This document shows, in pieces, positions 18,924 through 26,433 of a stretch of 64,000 bases of DNA. Every line of letters starts with the position of its first letter. The stretch's first letter is position 1. Under the pieces are notes generated by a model. That model was not told the origin of the DNA, made no database searches, and saw nothing but the letters and a program-made list of their open reading frames with translations. This DNA comes from JAWKSY01 sp041402125 (GTDB lineage Bacteria > Planctomycetota > GCA-002687715 > DRQF01): NCBI GenBank assembly GCA_041402125.1, contig JAWKSY010000002.1, forward strand, positions 62,001 through 126,000, written 5' to 3'. Made by a program: the position numbers and the translations under genes.

Positions 18924-18975
18924 TGTGCCGCTCAACGAAACTCTTTCCCACGCGCCCTGACTGACCAGGCCCGCT

Positions 18976-19020
18976 GAAGCCGCCTCCCAGAGCCCCGTAG
19001 CGGGGCGGAAAGGAGGCTTC
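18976..19020 (+). promoter_or_regulatory. Hairpin that can hide the transposase ribosome site
   Basis: GAAGCCGCCTCC (18976-18987) can pair with GGAGGCTTC (19012-19020), covering the very strong Shine-Dalgarno AAGGAGG just before the ATG at 19022. An inner stem GCCCCG/CGGGGC (18992-18997 with 19001-19006) would nucleate it. Such hairpins limit transposase made from read-through transcripts in other elements. Confidence 0.55.
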
Positions 19021-19021
19021 G

Positions 19022-21136
19022 ATGTCGGAGCCGAGACATGACGAGGGCTGCAGGCCGGCCGAGGCCGGCCTGCACGACGAGGAGAAGGCCAAGCAGCCCC
19101 GGCGACCCCGCCGGTCCTACAGCCTGGCCGAGAAGACCTCGCTCTTGGAAGCCTACCAGCGTCGCCGCCAGAGCGTGAGCGCCTTCTGCGCGGCGGAGGA
19201 CCTGACGGAGACGAACTTCCGTCGCTGGCTGAAGGAGGCGGGGCTTGCGCCGAAGAAGTCCCGCCGCACGAAGACGAAGGCCCGCCGTCGTCGTCGGCAC
19301 TTCACGCCGGAGGAGAAGCGGGCCGCCGTCGAAGCCTTCGAGAAGTCCCAGCTCTCGCAGGCGGACTTCTGTGTGACCTGGGGGCTCTCGGTGCCGACGC
19401 TCCGGCTCTGGCTGAAGCGCTACCGCGAAGAGGGGCCGAAGGGCCTCGAGCCGAAACCCCGCGAGCTCCCCGAGAGCGATCCGCGCCGAGTCCCCGAGGA
19501 GATCAGCGCGGAGATCCTCGCGACGAAGGAGCGCCACCCCGACTTCGGATCGAGGAAGGTCCGGGACTACCTCTTCCGCTTCCGCGGGATGAAGGTGGCG
19601 GCGGGGACGGTGAAGAAGACGCTCGATGAGGCGGGCCTGCCCGCTCTCGCGCAGCGTCCGCCGCGGCCGCGCCGCGGCCCCTCTCCTCCGCGTCGCTTCG
19701 AGCGTGCCCGTCCGGGCGAGCTCTGGCAGAGCGACATCACGAGCCTCGTTTTGCGTCGCGAGGGCCGTCGGGTCTACCTGACGGTCTTCATGGACGACCA
19801 CAGCCGCTACGTGGTGGCCTGGTCGCTCCGGCTCTCGCAGCGCCAGGAGCTCGTCTGCGAGTGCCTCCTGGACGGGATCGCGCGCTTCGGCAAGCCCTTG
19901 GAGGTGCTGACCGATCAGGGTCGGCAGTACTTCGCGTGGCGGGGGAAGTCGGGCTTCCAGAAGCTCCTCGATCGGGAAGGGATCCGTCACGTGGTGTCGC
20001 GGACGCACCATCCGCAGACGCTGGGGAAGTGCGAGCGCTTCTGGAAGACGGTGCAGGAGGAGTTTTGGGAGCGGGCGAAGCCGCAGGACCTGCACGACGC
20101 TCGTCTGCGTCTCGGGCACTTCGTCGCGCACTACAACCACTTCCGGCCGCACCAGGGGATCGGCGGGCTCGTGCCCGCGGACCGCTTCTTCGAGGCGGAG
20201 GCGGCGCTCCGAAAGACGCTCGAAGGCGAACTGAAGGACGAGCTCGGCGCTGCGCTTTCGGAACCGCGCCGCCGCAGCGTCTTCCTCTTCGGTCGGGTGG
20301 GCGAGGAGGAGGTGTCCTTGCACGGGGAGCGGGGCGAGCTCGTCCTGCACCGCCACGGTGAACTCAGGGAACGCATCGGGATGGACGAGCTGGGCCAGGG
20401 GAGAAAGGAGAGCGGCGATGACGAGCGAGGAGAGGACGCGGGGGGAGTCGGCGTCGAGCACGAGGCCGGGTGCGAGTCCGAGCACGAGTCCGAAGGAGGA
20501 GAGCGCGGGCCGGGAGACCGAGGAGCGGGCGGAGACGCCGACGCAGAACGGAGCGTCGGATCCGACGCCGCGTCCTCGCCGTGCTCGCCGGATGCGGAAG
20601 CGGACGCGCTTTGCGATGCCCGCCCGAGCGGCGCAGAGCGTGAAGGCGCTCTGGCAGGAGGCGAGCCAGAAGGACCGGGAGCGTGCGCACCGGACGGGGA
20701 TGCTGATCCTCGAGACCTGGCTCGGCAAGAAGACGCGTCCGGAGGCGGCGCGGGAGCTGGAGGTGCCGGTGCTGCGCTTCTGGCAGCTCAGCCAGCAGGC
20801 GGTCTCGGGTATGCTGGCGGGTCTTTTGATCCAGCCGCGCACGAGGAGGAGCCCGGAGATGCCGAAGCTCAGTCCGGAGGAGGATCCGCGGGTGCTGACG
20901 CGGCGGATCGAGAAGCTGGAGCGGGAGCTCCGCACCGCGAACGACCTGATCGAGGTGCTGAAGCTGATCCCGGATCGTCCCCCGGCTCCGCCGGAGCCGG
21001 AGGCGAAGTCAGCGCGGCCGAAGAAGAAGGCCGGGACGAGGCCGGCGCGTCGCGCGAAACCGGCCGGGGGGAAAAGGCAGAGCGCGCGCGGGCGAAGAGG
21101 CGCGGCGGCTGGTGGCGCGGACTCTTCGGGCGCTGA
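19022..21136 (+). CDS. DDE transposase A (IS481-like integrase core), with overlong reading frame
   Basis: Two N-terminal helix-turn-helix units (residues about 33-70 and 93-135, e.g. LSQADFCVTWGLSVPTLRLW), then an rve integrase core with Asp238 (WQSDIT), Asp298 (VLTDQG) and Glu338 (LGKCERFW), closing with HFVAHYNHFRPHQGIGG as in IS481/IS3 enzymes. It should cut and join transposon ends. The recognisable protein ends near residue 465 (about 20420). Beyond that the frame merely stays open over gene B and becomes low-complexity Gly/Ala/Glu/Asp sequence, so the last 240 residues are probably not real. A one-base slip just upstream would place a TGA at 20419 overlapping the ATG of gene B. The strong ribosome site and the hairpin at 18976-19020 precede it. 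Confidence 0.75.
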   Translation: MSEPRHDEGCRPAEAGLHDEEKAKQPRRPRRSYSLAEKTSLLEAYQRRRQSVSAFCAAEDLTETNFRRWLKEAGLAPKKSRRTKTKARRRRRHFTPEEKRAAVEAFEKSQLSQADFCVTWGLSVPTLRLWLKRYREEGPKGLEPKPRELPESDPRRVPEEISAEILATKERHPDFGSRKVRDYLFRFRGMKVAAGTVKKTLDEAGLPALAQRPPRPRRGPSPPRRFERARPGELWQSDITSLVLRREGRRVYLTVFMDDHSRYVVAWSLRLSQRQELVCECLLDGIARFGKPLEVLTDQGRQYFAWRGKSGFQKLLDREGIRHVVSRTHHPQTLGKCERFWKTVQEEFWERAKPQDLHDARLRLGHFVAHYNHFRPHQGIGGLVPADRFFEAEAALRKTLEGELKDELGAALSEPRRRSVFLFGRVGEEEVSLHGERGELVLHRHGELRERIGMDELGQGRKESGDDERGEDAGGVGVEHEAGCESEHESEGGERGPGDRGAGGDADAERSVGSDAASSPCSPDAEADALCDARPSGAEREGALAGGEPEGPGACAPDGDADPRDLARQEDASGGGAGAGGAGAALLAAQPAGGLGYAGGSFDPAAHEEEPGDAEAQSGGGSAGADAADREAGAGAPHRERPDRGAEADPGSSPGSAGAGGEVSAAEEEGRDEAGASRETGRGEKAERARAKRRGGWWRGLFGR

Positions 21137-21143
21137 AGCCTGA
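20418..21143 (+). CDS. Transposon accessory protein B
   Basis: 241 residues starting at an ATG with AAAGGAG 7 nt upstream, a better site than the earlier in-frame ATG at 20358. Residues 1-65 are Ser/Thr/Arg/Glu rich and look disordered. Residues about 70-140 form amphipathic helices with a helix-turn-helix look (TRPEAARELEVPVLRFWQLS). Residues about 150-185 are heptad-like (RRIEKLERELRTANDLIEVL), similar to the leucine-zipper part of IS3-type OrfA. The C-terminus is very basic. It lies between the two integrase genes and overlaps gene C by 32 nt in the -2/+1 frame. I do not recognise the family; a DNA-binding or integrase-partner role is inferred from position and sequence character. Confidence 0.65.
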   Translation: MTSEERTRGESASSTRPGASPSTSPKEESAGRETEERAETPTQNGASDPTPRPRRARRMRKRTRFAMPARAAQSVKALWQEASQKDRERAHRTGMLILETWLGKKTRPEAARELEVPVLRFWQLSQQAVSGMLAGLLIQPRTRRSPEMPKLSPEEDPRVLTRRIEKLERELRTANDLIEVLKLIPDRPPAPPEPEAKSARPKKKAGTRPARRAKPAGGKRQSARGRRGAAAGGADSSGAEA

Positions 21144-22191
21144 GCGTGCCGCGCGCGAGCAGGTGGCGCGCGAGATCGGCGTCACGGAGCGCACGCTCCG
21201 CAACTGGCTCGCGCGCGCGATGAAGCCGGGGCGGCCGCAGGGTCGGCCGCCCCACACCGCGCGGGCTCGTCGTGCTTGCGCGCGGGCCGTCCTGCGGGAG
21301 CTCCGAGCGGAGGGCTACCGGATGGGCGAGGAGGCGCTGATGCGGCGGCTCGAGGCAAAGGGCGAGCCGCACGCGCGCAGGCTCGTGCGCTGGGCGCTCT
21401 CCGGGCTGAAGGCGAAGCGGAGGCAGCGGCTCGCTGCGGCCGCCGCGAAGATGAGGCTCAGCCTCGTGGTGGAGGAGAAGGATGTGATCTGGTCGCTGGA
21501 CGCGACGCATCTCGGAAAGCGCGAGGAGGGCGGAAAGCTCATGAGCCAGGTGCTGGTGGACGTGCAGGACGGCTCGGTGCTGGCGGCGAGCCTGGGTCCG
21601 CCGCCGCGGGCCGAGGACGCGCTGGGGCTCCTCGAGGAGGCGCGGCGTCTGCGGGGCGGGCTTCCGCTCGTGCTGTCGATCGACAACGGCTATGCGACGC
21701 GGGCGCTGGAGCGCTACGCGGAGAAGGCGGGCGTGATCCTGCTCGTGAACCTGCCGCAGACCCCGCAGCACAACTGCTGGGTCGAGCGGGCGATCCGGAG
21801 CCTGAAGGATGGGCTCCGGGAGCTGCTCGACCTGAAGGCGCTGCGGGGAGAGCGCGGGGTGGGACTGCGCGAGCTCGTGCTCGCGATGCGGAGCAGCGTG
21901 CTCGGTCTGAACGAGCGTGCGAGGGTCCGCGGTCGAGCACGAGGCGCGGGCGAAAGGGCGAATGATCGTGACGGGACGAGCAGCGAGCTATACGATCGCG
22001 AGCTGCGTCGTCAACTGGCGGGGCGACTCGCCGCGAGACTGATGAAGATCCCGACCGAGCGCTGCTCGGTCAGACGCCAAAGGCTGCTCGGGCGCTTTGC
22101 GACATTCGAGACATTGCTGGAGGCGGGACTCGTATCTTTGACCCGAGGCGGCAGGGCCTGGGAAGGGGTGCGGTGGGAAGAATTGGCGTGA
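21112..22191 (+). CDS. DDE transposase C (second, unrelated integrase core)
   Basis: 359 residues from a GTG at 21112, overlapping the end of gene B. N-terminal helix-turn-helix (REIGVTERTLRNWLARA-like, residues 18-36), then an integrase-like core with Asp130 (IWSLDATH), Asp191 (LVLSIDNGYA) and Glu225 (HNCWVERAIRSLKDGL). The blocks resemble the rve superfamily but differ clearly from gene A, so this is not a duplicate. The stop codon (22189-22191) lies inside the right inverted repeat. Whether B and C are also made as a fusion by +1 frameshifting over the 32-nt overlap is open. Confidence 0.75.
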   Translation: MARTLRALKPERAAREQVAREIGVTERTLRNWLARAMKPGRPQGRPPHTARARRACARAVLRELRAEGYRMGEEALMRRLEAKGEPHARRLVRWALSGLKAKRRQRLAAAAAKMRLSLVVEEKDVIWSLDATHLGKREEGGKLMSQVLVDVQDGSVLAASLGPPPRAEDALGLLEEARRLRGGLPLVLSIDNGYATRALERYAEKAGVILLVNLPQTPQHNCWVERAIRSLKDGLRELLDLKALRGERGVGLRELVLAMRSSVLGLNERARVRGRARGAGERANDRDGTSSELYDRELRRQLAGRLAARLMKIPTERCSVRRQRLLGRFATFETLLEAGLVSLTRGGRAWEGVRWEELA

Positions 22192-22302
22192 ACGGTACAG
22201 GAACGCTGGCGCGGAAGCTTCGCCGTTGCTGAGCATTTCCCATCCCTTGGCGTTGGTGCACGACACCACCCGCCGGTGAGCGCCCCCTTCCCGAGCGAGC
22301 GG

Positions 22303-22454
22303 TCACGCACCCACGGCGATCGATCTTGGCCTTCCGATCAGCAGCATCCTGTTGAGGACGTTGCAGGCGACCGTCACCTCGACCCGCTGCGCCTCGAGGC
22401 TGCGTGATCGAAGCCGATCGCCGATGACTGTCTTTGACCTTCCCCCCGTCCGCG
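22303..22454 (-). pseudogene. IS5-family transposase, C-terminal fragment
   Basis: Leftward reading ending at TGA 22305-22303 gives KTVIGDRLRSRSLEAQ, then VEVTVACNVLNRM, the conserved end of IS5-type transposases including the basic region after the catalytic Glu. The Glu itself and everything between it and the N-terminal fragment are lost. Cut on the right by the IS3 insertion. Confidence 0.75.
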
Positions 22455-22506
22455 AGTCCACCTGCTATGGGGTAAACTCGGGCCCTCCGGGCCAGAAAGG
22501 ACTCCC

Positions 22507-22788
22507 ATGGGACAGCGCAAGCGGCACACGCCGGACGAGATCATCAGGAAGCTCCGCGATGCGGAGGTGCACATGGCCGAAGGCAAGACGATCGCCGAAG
22601 TGGCGAAGCTCATCGGCGTCTCCGAGCAGACCTTCGCCCGCTGGCGAAACCAGTACGGCGGCATGAAGGGCTCGGATGCGAAGCGGCTGAAGGAGCTCGA
22701 GGACGAGAACCGTCGTCTGAAGAAGCTCGTCGCTGAGCAGGCTCTCGACAACGCCATGCTGAAGGACATCGCCCGGGGAAACTTCTGA
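22507..22788 (+). CDS. IS3-family OrfA (DNA-binding subunit)
   Basis: 93 residues. Helix-turn-helix of the IS3 OrfA type (KTIAEVAKLIGVSEQTFARWRN cut by two residues at most: core EVAKLIGVSEQTFARW) followed by a leucine-zipper-like segment (KELEDENRRLKKLVAEQALD). Binds the element ends and, fused to OrfB by frameshifting, forms the active transposase. The last codons carry the slippery heptamer GGGAAAC, and TGA follows 3 nt later. The ATG at 22507 is preceded by AAAGGA. Confidence 0.9.
   Translation: MGQRKRHTPDEIIRKLRDAEVHMAEGKTIAEVAKLIGVSEQTFARWRNQYGGMKGSDAKRLKELEDENRRLKKLVAEQALDNAMLKDIARGNF
22776..22782 (+). promoter_or_regulatory. -1 programmed ribosomal frameshift site GGGAAAC
   Basis: G GGA AAC in the orfA frame matches the X XXY YYZ slippery rule and lies just before the orfA stop (22786-22788). 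A -1 slip enters the orfB frame, which is open from before 22785, yielding OrfAB. Confidence 0.8.
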
Positions 22789-22811
22789 GCCCGACGCGTC
22801 GCCGTCGCGCG

Positions 22812-23678
22812 GTGGAGCACCTTCGAGAAGAGCACGGCGTTTCTGAACGCCGTGCCTGCAAGGTGCACGGTCAGCCGCGATCGACGCAGCGTCGTCGGGA
22901 GGAGAGCCCCGGTCGTTATCTGCCCCTGGTGCGCCAGCTGAAGGAGCTGGCGGCACGGTTTCCGCGCTGGGGGACGCCGAAGATGACGGATTTTATCAAC
23001 AAGTCCGGTCCGCCGGTGAACCACAAGCGCATCGAGCGCCTGTGGCGCAAGGAGGGCATGCAGGTGCCGATGAAGGCCCGGAAACGGCGTCGCCTGGGCA
23101 GCTCCGAGAACGGCATCACGCGCCGCGCCGCGACCGAGGTCAACGAGGTCTGGAGCTACGACTTCGTCTTCGATCGGACCGAGGACGGGCGGCGGCTGAA
23201 GATCCTGACGGTCGTGGACGAGTACAGCCGGGAGTGCCTGGCGATCGAGGTCGGCCGTCGCTTCAAGGCGAACGACGTGATCGACGTGCTGACGGGGCTG
23301 ATGATCGAGCGCGGCACGCCCCGCTTCCTGCGCTCCGACAACGGCCCGGAATTCATCGCTCGCCGACTGCGTCGCTGGCTCGGTCAGCACGGGGTCCGAA
23401 CTCTCTTCATCGAGCCGGGAAGCCCCTGGCAGAACGCCTTCGTCGAGAGCTTCAACGGCAAGCTCCGCGACGAGCTTTTGGACTGCGAGCTCTTCTACAA
23501 CCTCGAGGAGGCTCGCGTGCTCGCGGCCGAGTATCGGACGATCTACAACGAAATCAGGCCGCACGCCGGCCTGCAGGGAAGGACGCCCAGCGAGGTGGCT
23601 GCGGCCCAGCGGGGGCATGCCCCCGCTGGGGCTGGGTGGACAGCGACGGCAACTTCTGGAACCTTGAACCTCTCATAG
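22812..23678 (+). CDS. IS3-family OrfB (DDE transposase)
   Basis: 288 residues from a GTG at 22812; the frame is open further upstream through the frameshift site, where it reads TRRRRAVEHLREEHG as usual for this group. Catalytic residues: Asp in WSYDFVFDRT, Asp in RFLRSDNGPEFI, Glu in WQNAFVESFNGKLRDE, and the closing YNEIRPHAGLQGRTP. The normal protein ends near HAGLQGRTPSEV; the last 25 residues run into the right terminal repeat and stop at TAG. Probably made mainly as an OrfAB fusion. Confidence 0.9.
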   Translation: MEHLREEHGVSERRACKVHGQPRSTQRRREESPGRYLPLVRQLKELAARFPRWGTPKMTDFINKSGPPVNHKRIERLWRKEGMQVPMKARKRRRLGSSENGITRRAATEVNEVWSYDFVFDRTEDGRRLKILTVVDEYSRECLAIEVGRRFKANDVIDVLTGLMIERGTPRFLRSDNGPEFIARRLRRWLGQHGVRTLFIEPGSPWQNAFVESFNGKLRDELLDCELFYNLEEARVLAAEYRTIYNEIRPHAGLQGRTPSEVAAAQRGHAPAGAGWTATATSGTLNLS

Positions 23679-23704
23679 CGGGTGGCACCGCGGAGGGGGG
23701 AAGC

Positions 23705-24253
23705 TCACTCCGCATCGTCGCCCGTGGACTCCGTGATCTCCTGCCCGACTACGAATCCGTCTTGATCGACGCCGAGGTGGATCTTGCGCCAGCCGCTGAT
23801 CCCGCGCTTACCGTGCTTCGACGCCGCCCACTGGCCCTGTCCGACGATCGTCAGACCGCTGCTGTCGATCGCGAGGACGACGGGGCCGGAGATCATCGGA
23901 CGCTTCAGCTGAACGTCCAGCGTGCGAGCTCGTCGCGACAAGGTCGTGTGGTCGGGCACTTCCAGGTGGAGACTGGAGATCTCGAAGATCGACCGCAGGA
24001 AGCCCTCCGTCTGGCGGAACGGGAGATGGTAGAGGAGTCGAAGGGTCAGCGCGGTCTCGATGGCAAGGTCCGAGAACTTGGCCTGGCCCCCGCGCTTCCC
24101 GACGGGCTTCGCGTTCCAGGCCGCGAGCGCGCTCAACGAGATCCAGCAGGTCACCGATCCCCGGTTCGCGAGCGCCTGGTCGTAGGAGGGCCAGTTCGTG
24201 ACGCGGTACTTCGTCTTGTAGGGCGGGTGGACTCGGGATCGCTTGCTTCGCAT
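23705..24253 (-). pseudogene. IS5-family transposase, N-terminal fragment
   Basis: 182 residues: the IS5 N-terminal domain (YKVTNW-like YRVTNWPSYDQAL, AIETALTLRLLYHLPFRQTE, VPDHTTLSRRARTL) and the first catalytic Asp (VLAIDSSGLTIVGQGQW, KHGKRGISGWRKIHLGVD). It stops after GDDAE, well before the second Asp and the Glu. The tail fragment lies beyond the IS3 copy at 22303-22454, in a different frame once the IS3 copy is removed, so a deletion accompanied or preceded the insertion. Confidence 0.85.
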
Positions 24254-24362
24254 GGACGGCTCCGTCGGATCACGGAGCTATCGACCCAGGGCGCGGCGGG
24301 GGTGTAGGATTCGTGCACCAACGCCAGTGCTCCCCGTCTTCAGGAGCGCCGCCCCGCGGCCC

Positions 24363-25069
24363 TCAGTCCGCCTTCGTGATCTCGGCGTAGACGCTCTCGT
24401 CGCGGCGCGACGCGAGATCGAGCGCGGCGACCTCGGGGATGGCGCCCTCGCGGAAGGCGGCGCGACGGGCGCGAGCGGGATCGAAGCCCGCGGCGGCGAG
24501 CTCCGGACGAGCTCCGCGTAGTCGTAGATGTAGCGGTGCCCGTAGCCGTAGAAGATCTGGTTCACCATCCAGGCCGGGGAGTCCGGGACCTCCTCGACGA
24601 TCGCGTCCTTCAGGATCTCGGCGTGCTCCCGGAAGAACTTCTTCTCGGGATCGAGGTACCCCGAGCAGTAGATCGCGAGGTCGGGAGTGGAGACCCGCAG
24701 GAGTCCGCCGGGGGCGAGGATGCGGTGCATCTCCGTCAGCCAGGCGATCGCGTCCTGCGGCGGGACGTGCTCGATGAAGTGTTCGCTCGCGATGACCCGG
24801 AAGATTCCCTCGGGAAGGGGGAAGGGCTTCGTGGCGTCGTGCTCGAAGTAGAGCGCGCCGTCGATCTCGAAGAGGCCGCCGGTGTGCGTCGAGCTGCCGT
24901 CGGGACCCTCGAGCCGTGCGAGGTCGGAGTTGAGCCAGCCCCGGTGCAGGAATTCCCGGCATCCCACCTGGAACCCGACGACTCCGAAGGCGGCGAGGCC
25001 TTCGGGCGTGCATCGCTCGGGCGGCACGGCGACGACGGTGTGCTGGATCTCGACGATCTCGGGTTCCAT
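24363..25069 (-). CDS. Class I SAM-dependent methyltransferase, frameshifted
   Basis: About 235 residues when a frameshift is repaired. ATG at 25069 with GGAG 8 nt upstream. Methyltransferase blocks: FRVIASEHFIEHVPPQDAIA, then LTEMHRILAPGGLLRVSTPD, typical of the type-11 family. The glycine-rich motif I is poorly preserved. At 24503-24506 one G seems to be missing (CCGGAGCTC for CCGGGAGCTC); before it the frame reads YIYDYAELVR, and after it the other frame continues as ELAAAGFDP to a stop at 24363. Either a sequencing error or a young mutation. The 3' end is 37 bp from the IS5-like element. Substrate unknown. Confidence 0.75.
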
Positions 25070-25422
25070 CGCGTTCACTCCGGTCGAGGGGGTGGGGCGG
25101 GCGGCGCCGCGGGACGGGCGTGAGTCTACATGACGGTGTCGCCTCCCCACAGGCCATGCGTTCCGTGGTTTCTCGGGCTCGTCGGCCGGTCTCACGAGAA
25201 GACTCCGCATCGTTCGCGCGGAGTCACGCCACCGGTCGACCTCCGCGACCTCCTCGTGCGAGGCCAGCACTCCTGGATCGACGCCGACGAAGGCGTCTTT
25301 CAGCGGCCCCGGGGAGGATGTCCTCCGGGGCCGTCGCCGGGTCGACGGTGATGCGCGTCCGCGCGTGCTACCATGCCCCACCGGTGCGGTCGTCGCCGTC
25401 ATCCTCTCGGGAGCCGACAGAG
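25070..25422. other. Divergent intergenic region with hairpins
   Basis: 353 bp between divergent genes. Holds a GACGCC/GGCGTC hairpin near 25280-25297 and a long GC hairpin at 25304-25333 (CGGCCCC..., one bulge). GCTACCATG near 25368 could be a -10 for the gene at 25423. No gene seen. Confidence 0.4.
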
Positions 25423-25641
25423 ATGCGATGGAGCAGGGTCCTGAAGGGGTTCTTCTTCCTGCTGTCGCTCGCCTCGATCTTCGTCCTCCCTCGTCATCTC
25501 TACCTGCCGTACTGCGCGGTCCTGGCCGTCTTCTTCCTGCTCATGATCGTGGCCGTGGATCTCGCGGCGATCGCGCGGCGCGCGTGGAAGCTGGCCCGGG
25601 CGAAGAGGGCGGCCGCCCACCGGCGGGGCGCCGATGTCTGA
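25423..25641 (+). CDS. Small two-helix membrane protein
   Basis: 72 residues. Two adjacent hydrophobic segments (GFFFLLSLASIFVL and LPYCAVLAVFFLLMIVAVDL) split by a short loop (PRHLYLPY), then a basic tail (RRAWKLARAKRAAAHRR), so both ends are probably cytosolic. ATG at 25423 with GGGAG upstream. Overlaps the next gene by 8 bp. I do not recognise it. Confidence 0.6.
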   Translation: MRWSRVLKGFFFLLSLASIFVLPRHLYLPYCAVLAVFFLLMIVAVDLAAIARRAWKLARAKRAAAHRRGADV

Positions 25642-26125
25642 CGGACGGGACGCCCGGCCGCCGGTCGCGTCTCGCGTCGAGGCTCGCCGCGGTAGCCGCA
25701 GGGCCGTGACCGGACGACGGTTCCATGGCAACCGGATCCTCTTTCCGGTCGTCTGGGGGGTGTCGCTCGGCGTCGCGGTCACCTCGAACGACGGCGCGGC
25801 GGCCCTCCCTCTCCTCGCTCCCTTCGGTCCCGGATTCAGCCTGGGGCTACCGGCGGACATCCTGACGATCCTCGTCGCGCTCTTCGGGCTCGGCGTCTTC
25901 TCGGACCTTCGGGGGCACTCGATCCTCGACGTCACCGTGCGGACCCTGGGACCGATCGTCGCGATCGTCGCCGGGTGTCTCGCCGTCGGGAATCCGGATC
26001 ACGGACCCCACGTGAACCTGGCCTGGCTTCTCTCGGTGAGGTGGTTCGACCTGAGCGTGGTCGCGCACGCCATCATTCCGGCGCGGTGGCTACCCCGGCT
26101 GCTGGGTGATTCGAACGCGCCCTGA
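25634..26125 (+). CDS. Membrane protein of unknown function
   Basis: 163 residues. Basic N-terminus, then about three to four hydrophobic segments (ILFPVVWGVSLGVAV, ADILTILVALFGLGVF, LGPIVAIVAGCLAVG, and a weaker one near LSVVAHAIIPA). Overlaps the preceding small membrane protein gene by 8 bp (start inside its last codons), so the two are likely co-translated. No family recognised. Confidence 0.55.
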   Translation: MSDGRDARPPVASRVEARRGSRRAVTGRRFHGNRILFPVVWGVSLGVAVTSNDGAAALPLLAPFGPGFSLGLPADILTILVALFGLGVFSDLRGHSILDVTVRTLGPIVAIVAGCLAVGNPDHGPHVNLAWLLSVRWFDLSVVAHAIIPARWLPRLLGDSNAP

Positions 26126-26433
26126 GCCCGACCCGTGCGGACTCGAGTTCGCTCCTTCCGCCGACATGTCACTACCCTCAGCCGGGCGACCCTTCCGTAC
26201 TCTTCGGAATCGCCAAGAAGCCGGACGCTCGTCCCGGGGGCGGGTAGGATCGTCGCCATCGGGTACGAGTCGCTCCTCATCGAGAAGCCGCTCGTCGGAA
26301 GGGGATGGAATCAGGACCATCGCCGGACCGTCAAGCCCATGTGTTGCCGGGGTCACGGCCGTTCGCCCGGACTCGCTTCCAGTGCTGGCGAAGAACGCCC
26401 CCGGTCCTCACCAGGAGAAGCGGAGACGGACGA
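26126..26433 (+). other. Intergenic stretch with a TAGGAT box
   Basis: 308 bp without a supported gene. GGGTAGGAT (TAGGAT 26245-26250) matches the recurring -10-like motif but lies 184 nt from the next start. Nothing else seen. Confidence 0.35.

Larger units (their letters stand above)
18924..22199 (+). mobile_element. Three-gene transposon with two DDE integrase genes
   Basis: About 3.28 kb bounded by imperfect terminal inverted repeats of about 28 bp: left 18924-18952 begins TGTGCCGCTCA, right 22173-22199 read inward begins TGTACCGTTCA, and both go on to a TTC..CCCAC block. Inside are three rightward genes (19022, 20418, 21112). Two encode proteins with separate rve-type DDE catalytic triads. 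No ATPase of the TniB/TnsC/IstB type is present. No target duplication is obvious. I do not recognise the element as a named family; the boundaries are my inference from the repeats. Confidence 0.65.
22455..23687 (+). mobile_element. IS3-family insertion sequence, apparently intact
   Basis: About 1.23 kb with terminal repeats sharing CCACC(T/C)GCTATG (left from about 22456, right ending 23687) and a possible 5-bp target duplication CCGCG at 22450-22454 and 23688-23692. Contains orfA, a GGGAAAC frameshift signal and orfB with a complete DDE triad, so it looks capable of transposition. Inserted into the IS5-like remnant. Confidence 0.8.
22248..24326 (-). mobile_element. IS5-like element remnant, split by an IS3 insertion
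   Basis: Perfect 16-bp inverted repeats TGGCGTTGGTGCACGA (22248-22263) and its complement (24311-24326) bound the remains of a leftward IS5-type transposase: N-terminal part at 23705-24253, C-terminal tail at 22303-22454. The catalytic middle is missing and an IS3 element sits between. Without the IS3 copy about 0.85 kb remains. No convincing target duplication. Confidence 0.75.

Noticed and set aside
18437..18952. Transposon inserted in the tRNA-Asn 3' end as an integrative island
   Set aside because: The tRNA is followed by its own terminator, the element starts over 400 bp away, and no repeated tRNA 3' end is seen at the other border.
18924..22199. Tn7-, Tn5053- or IS21-like element
   Set aside because: No AAA+ ATPase gene (TnsC, TniB, IstB) lies between or beside the integrases.
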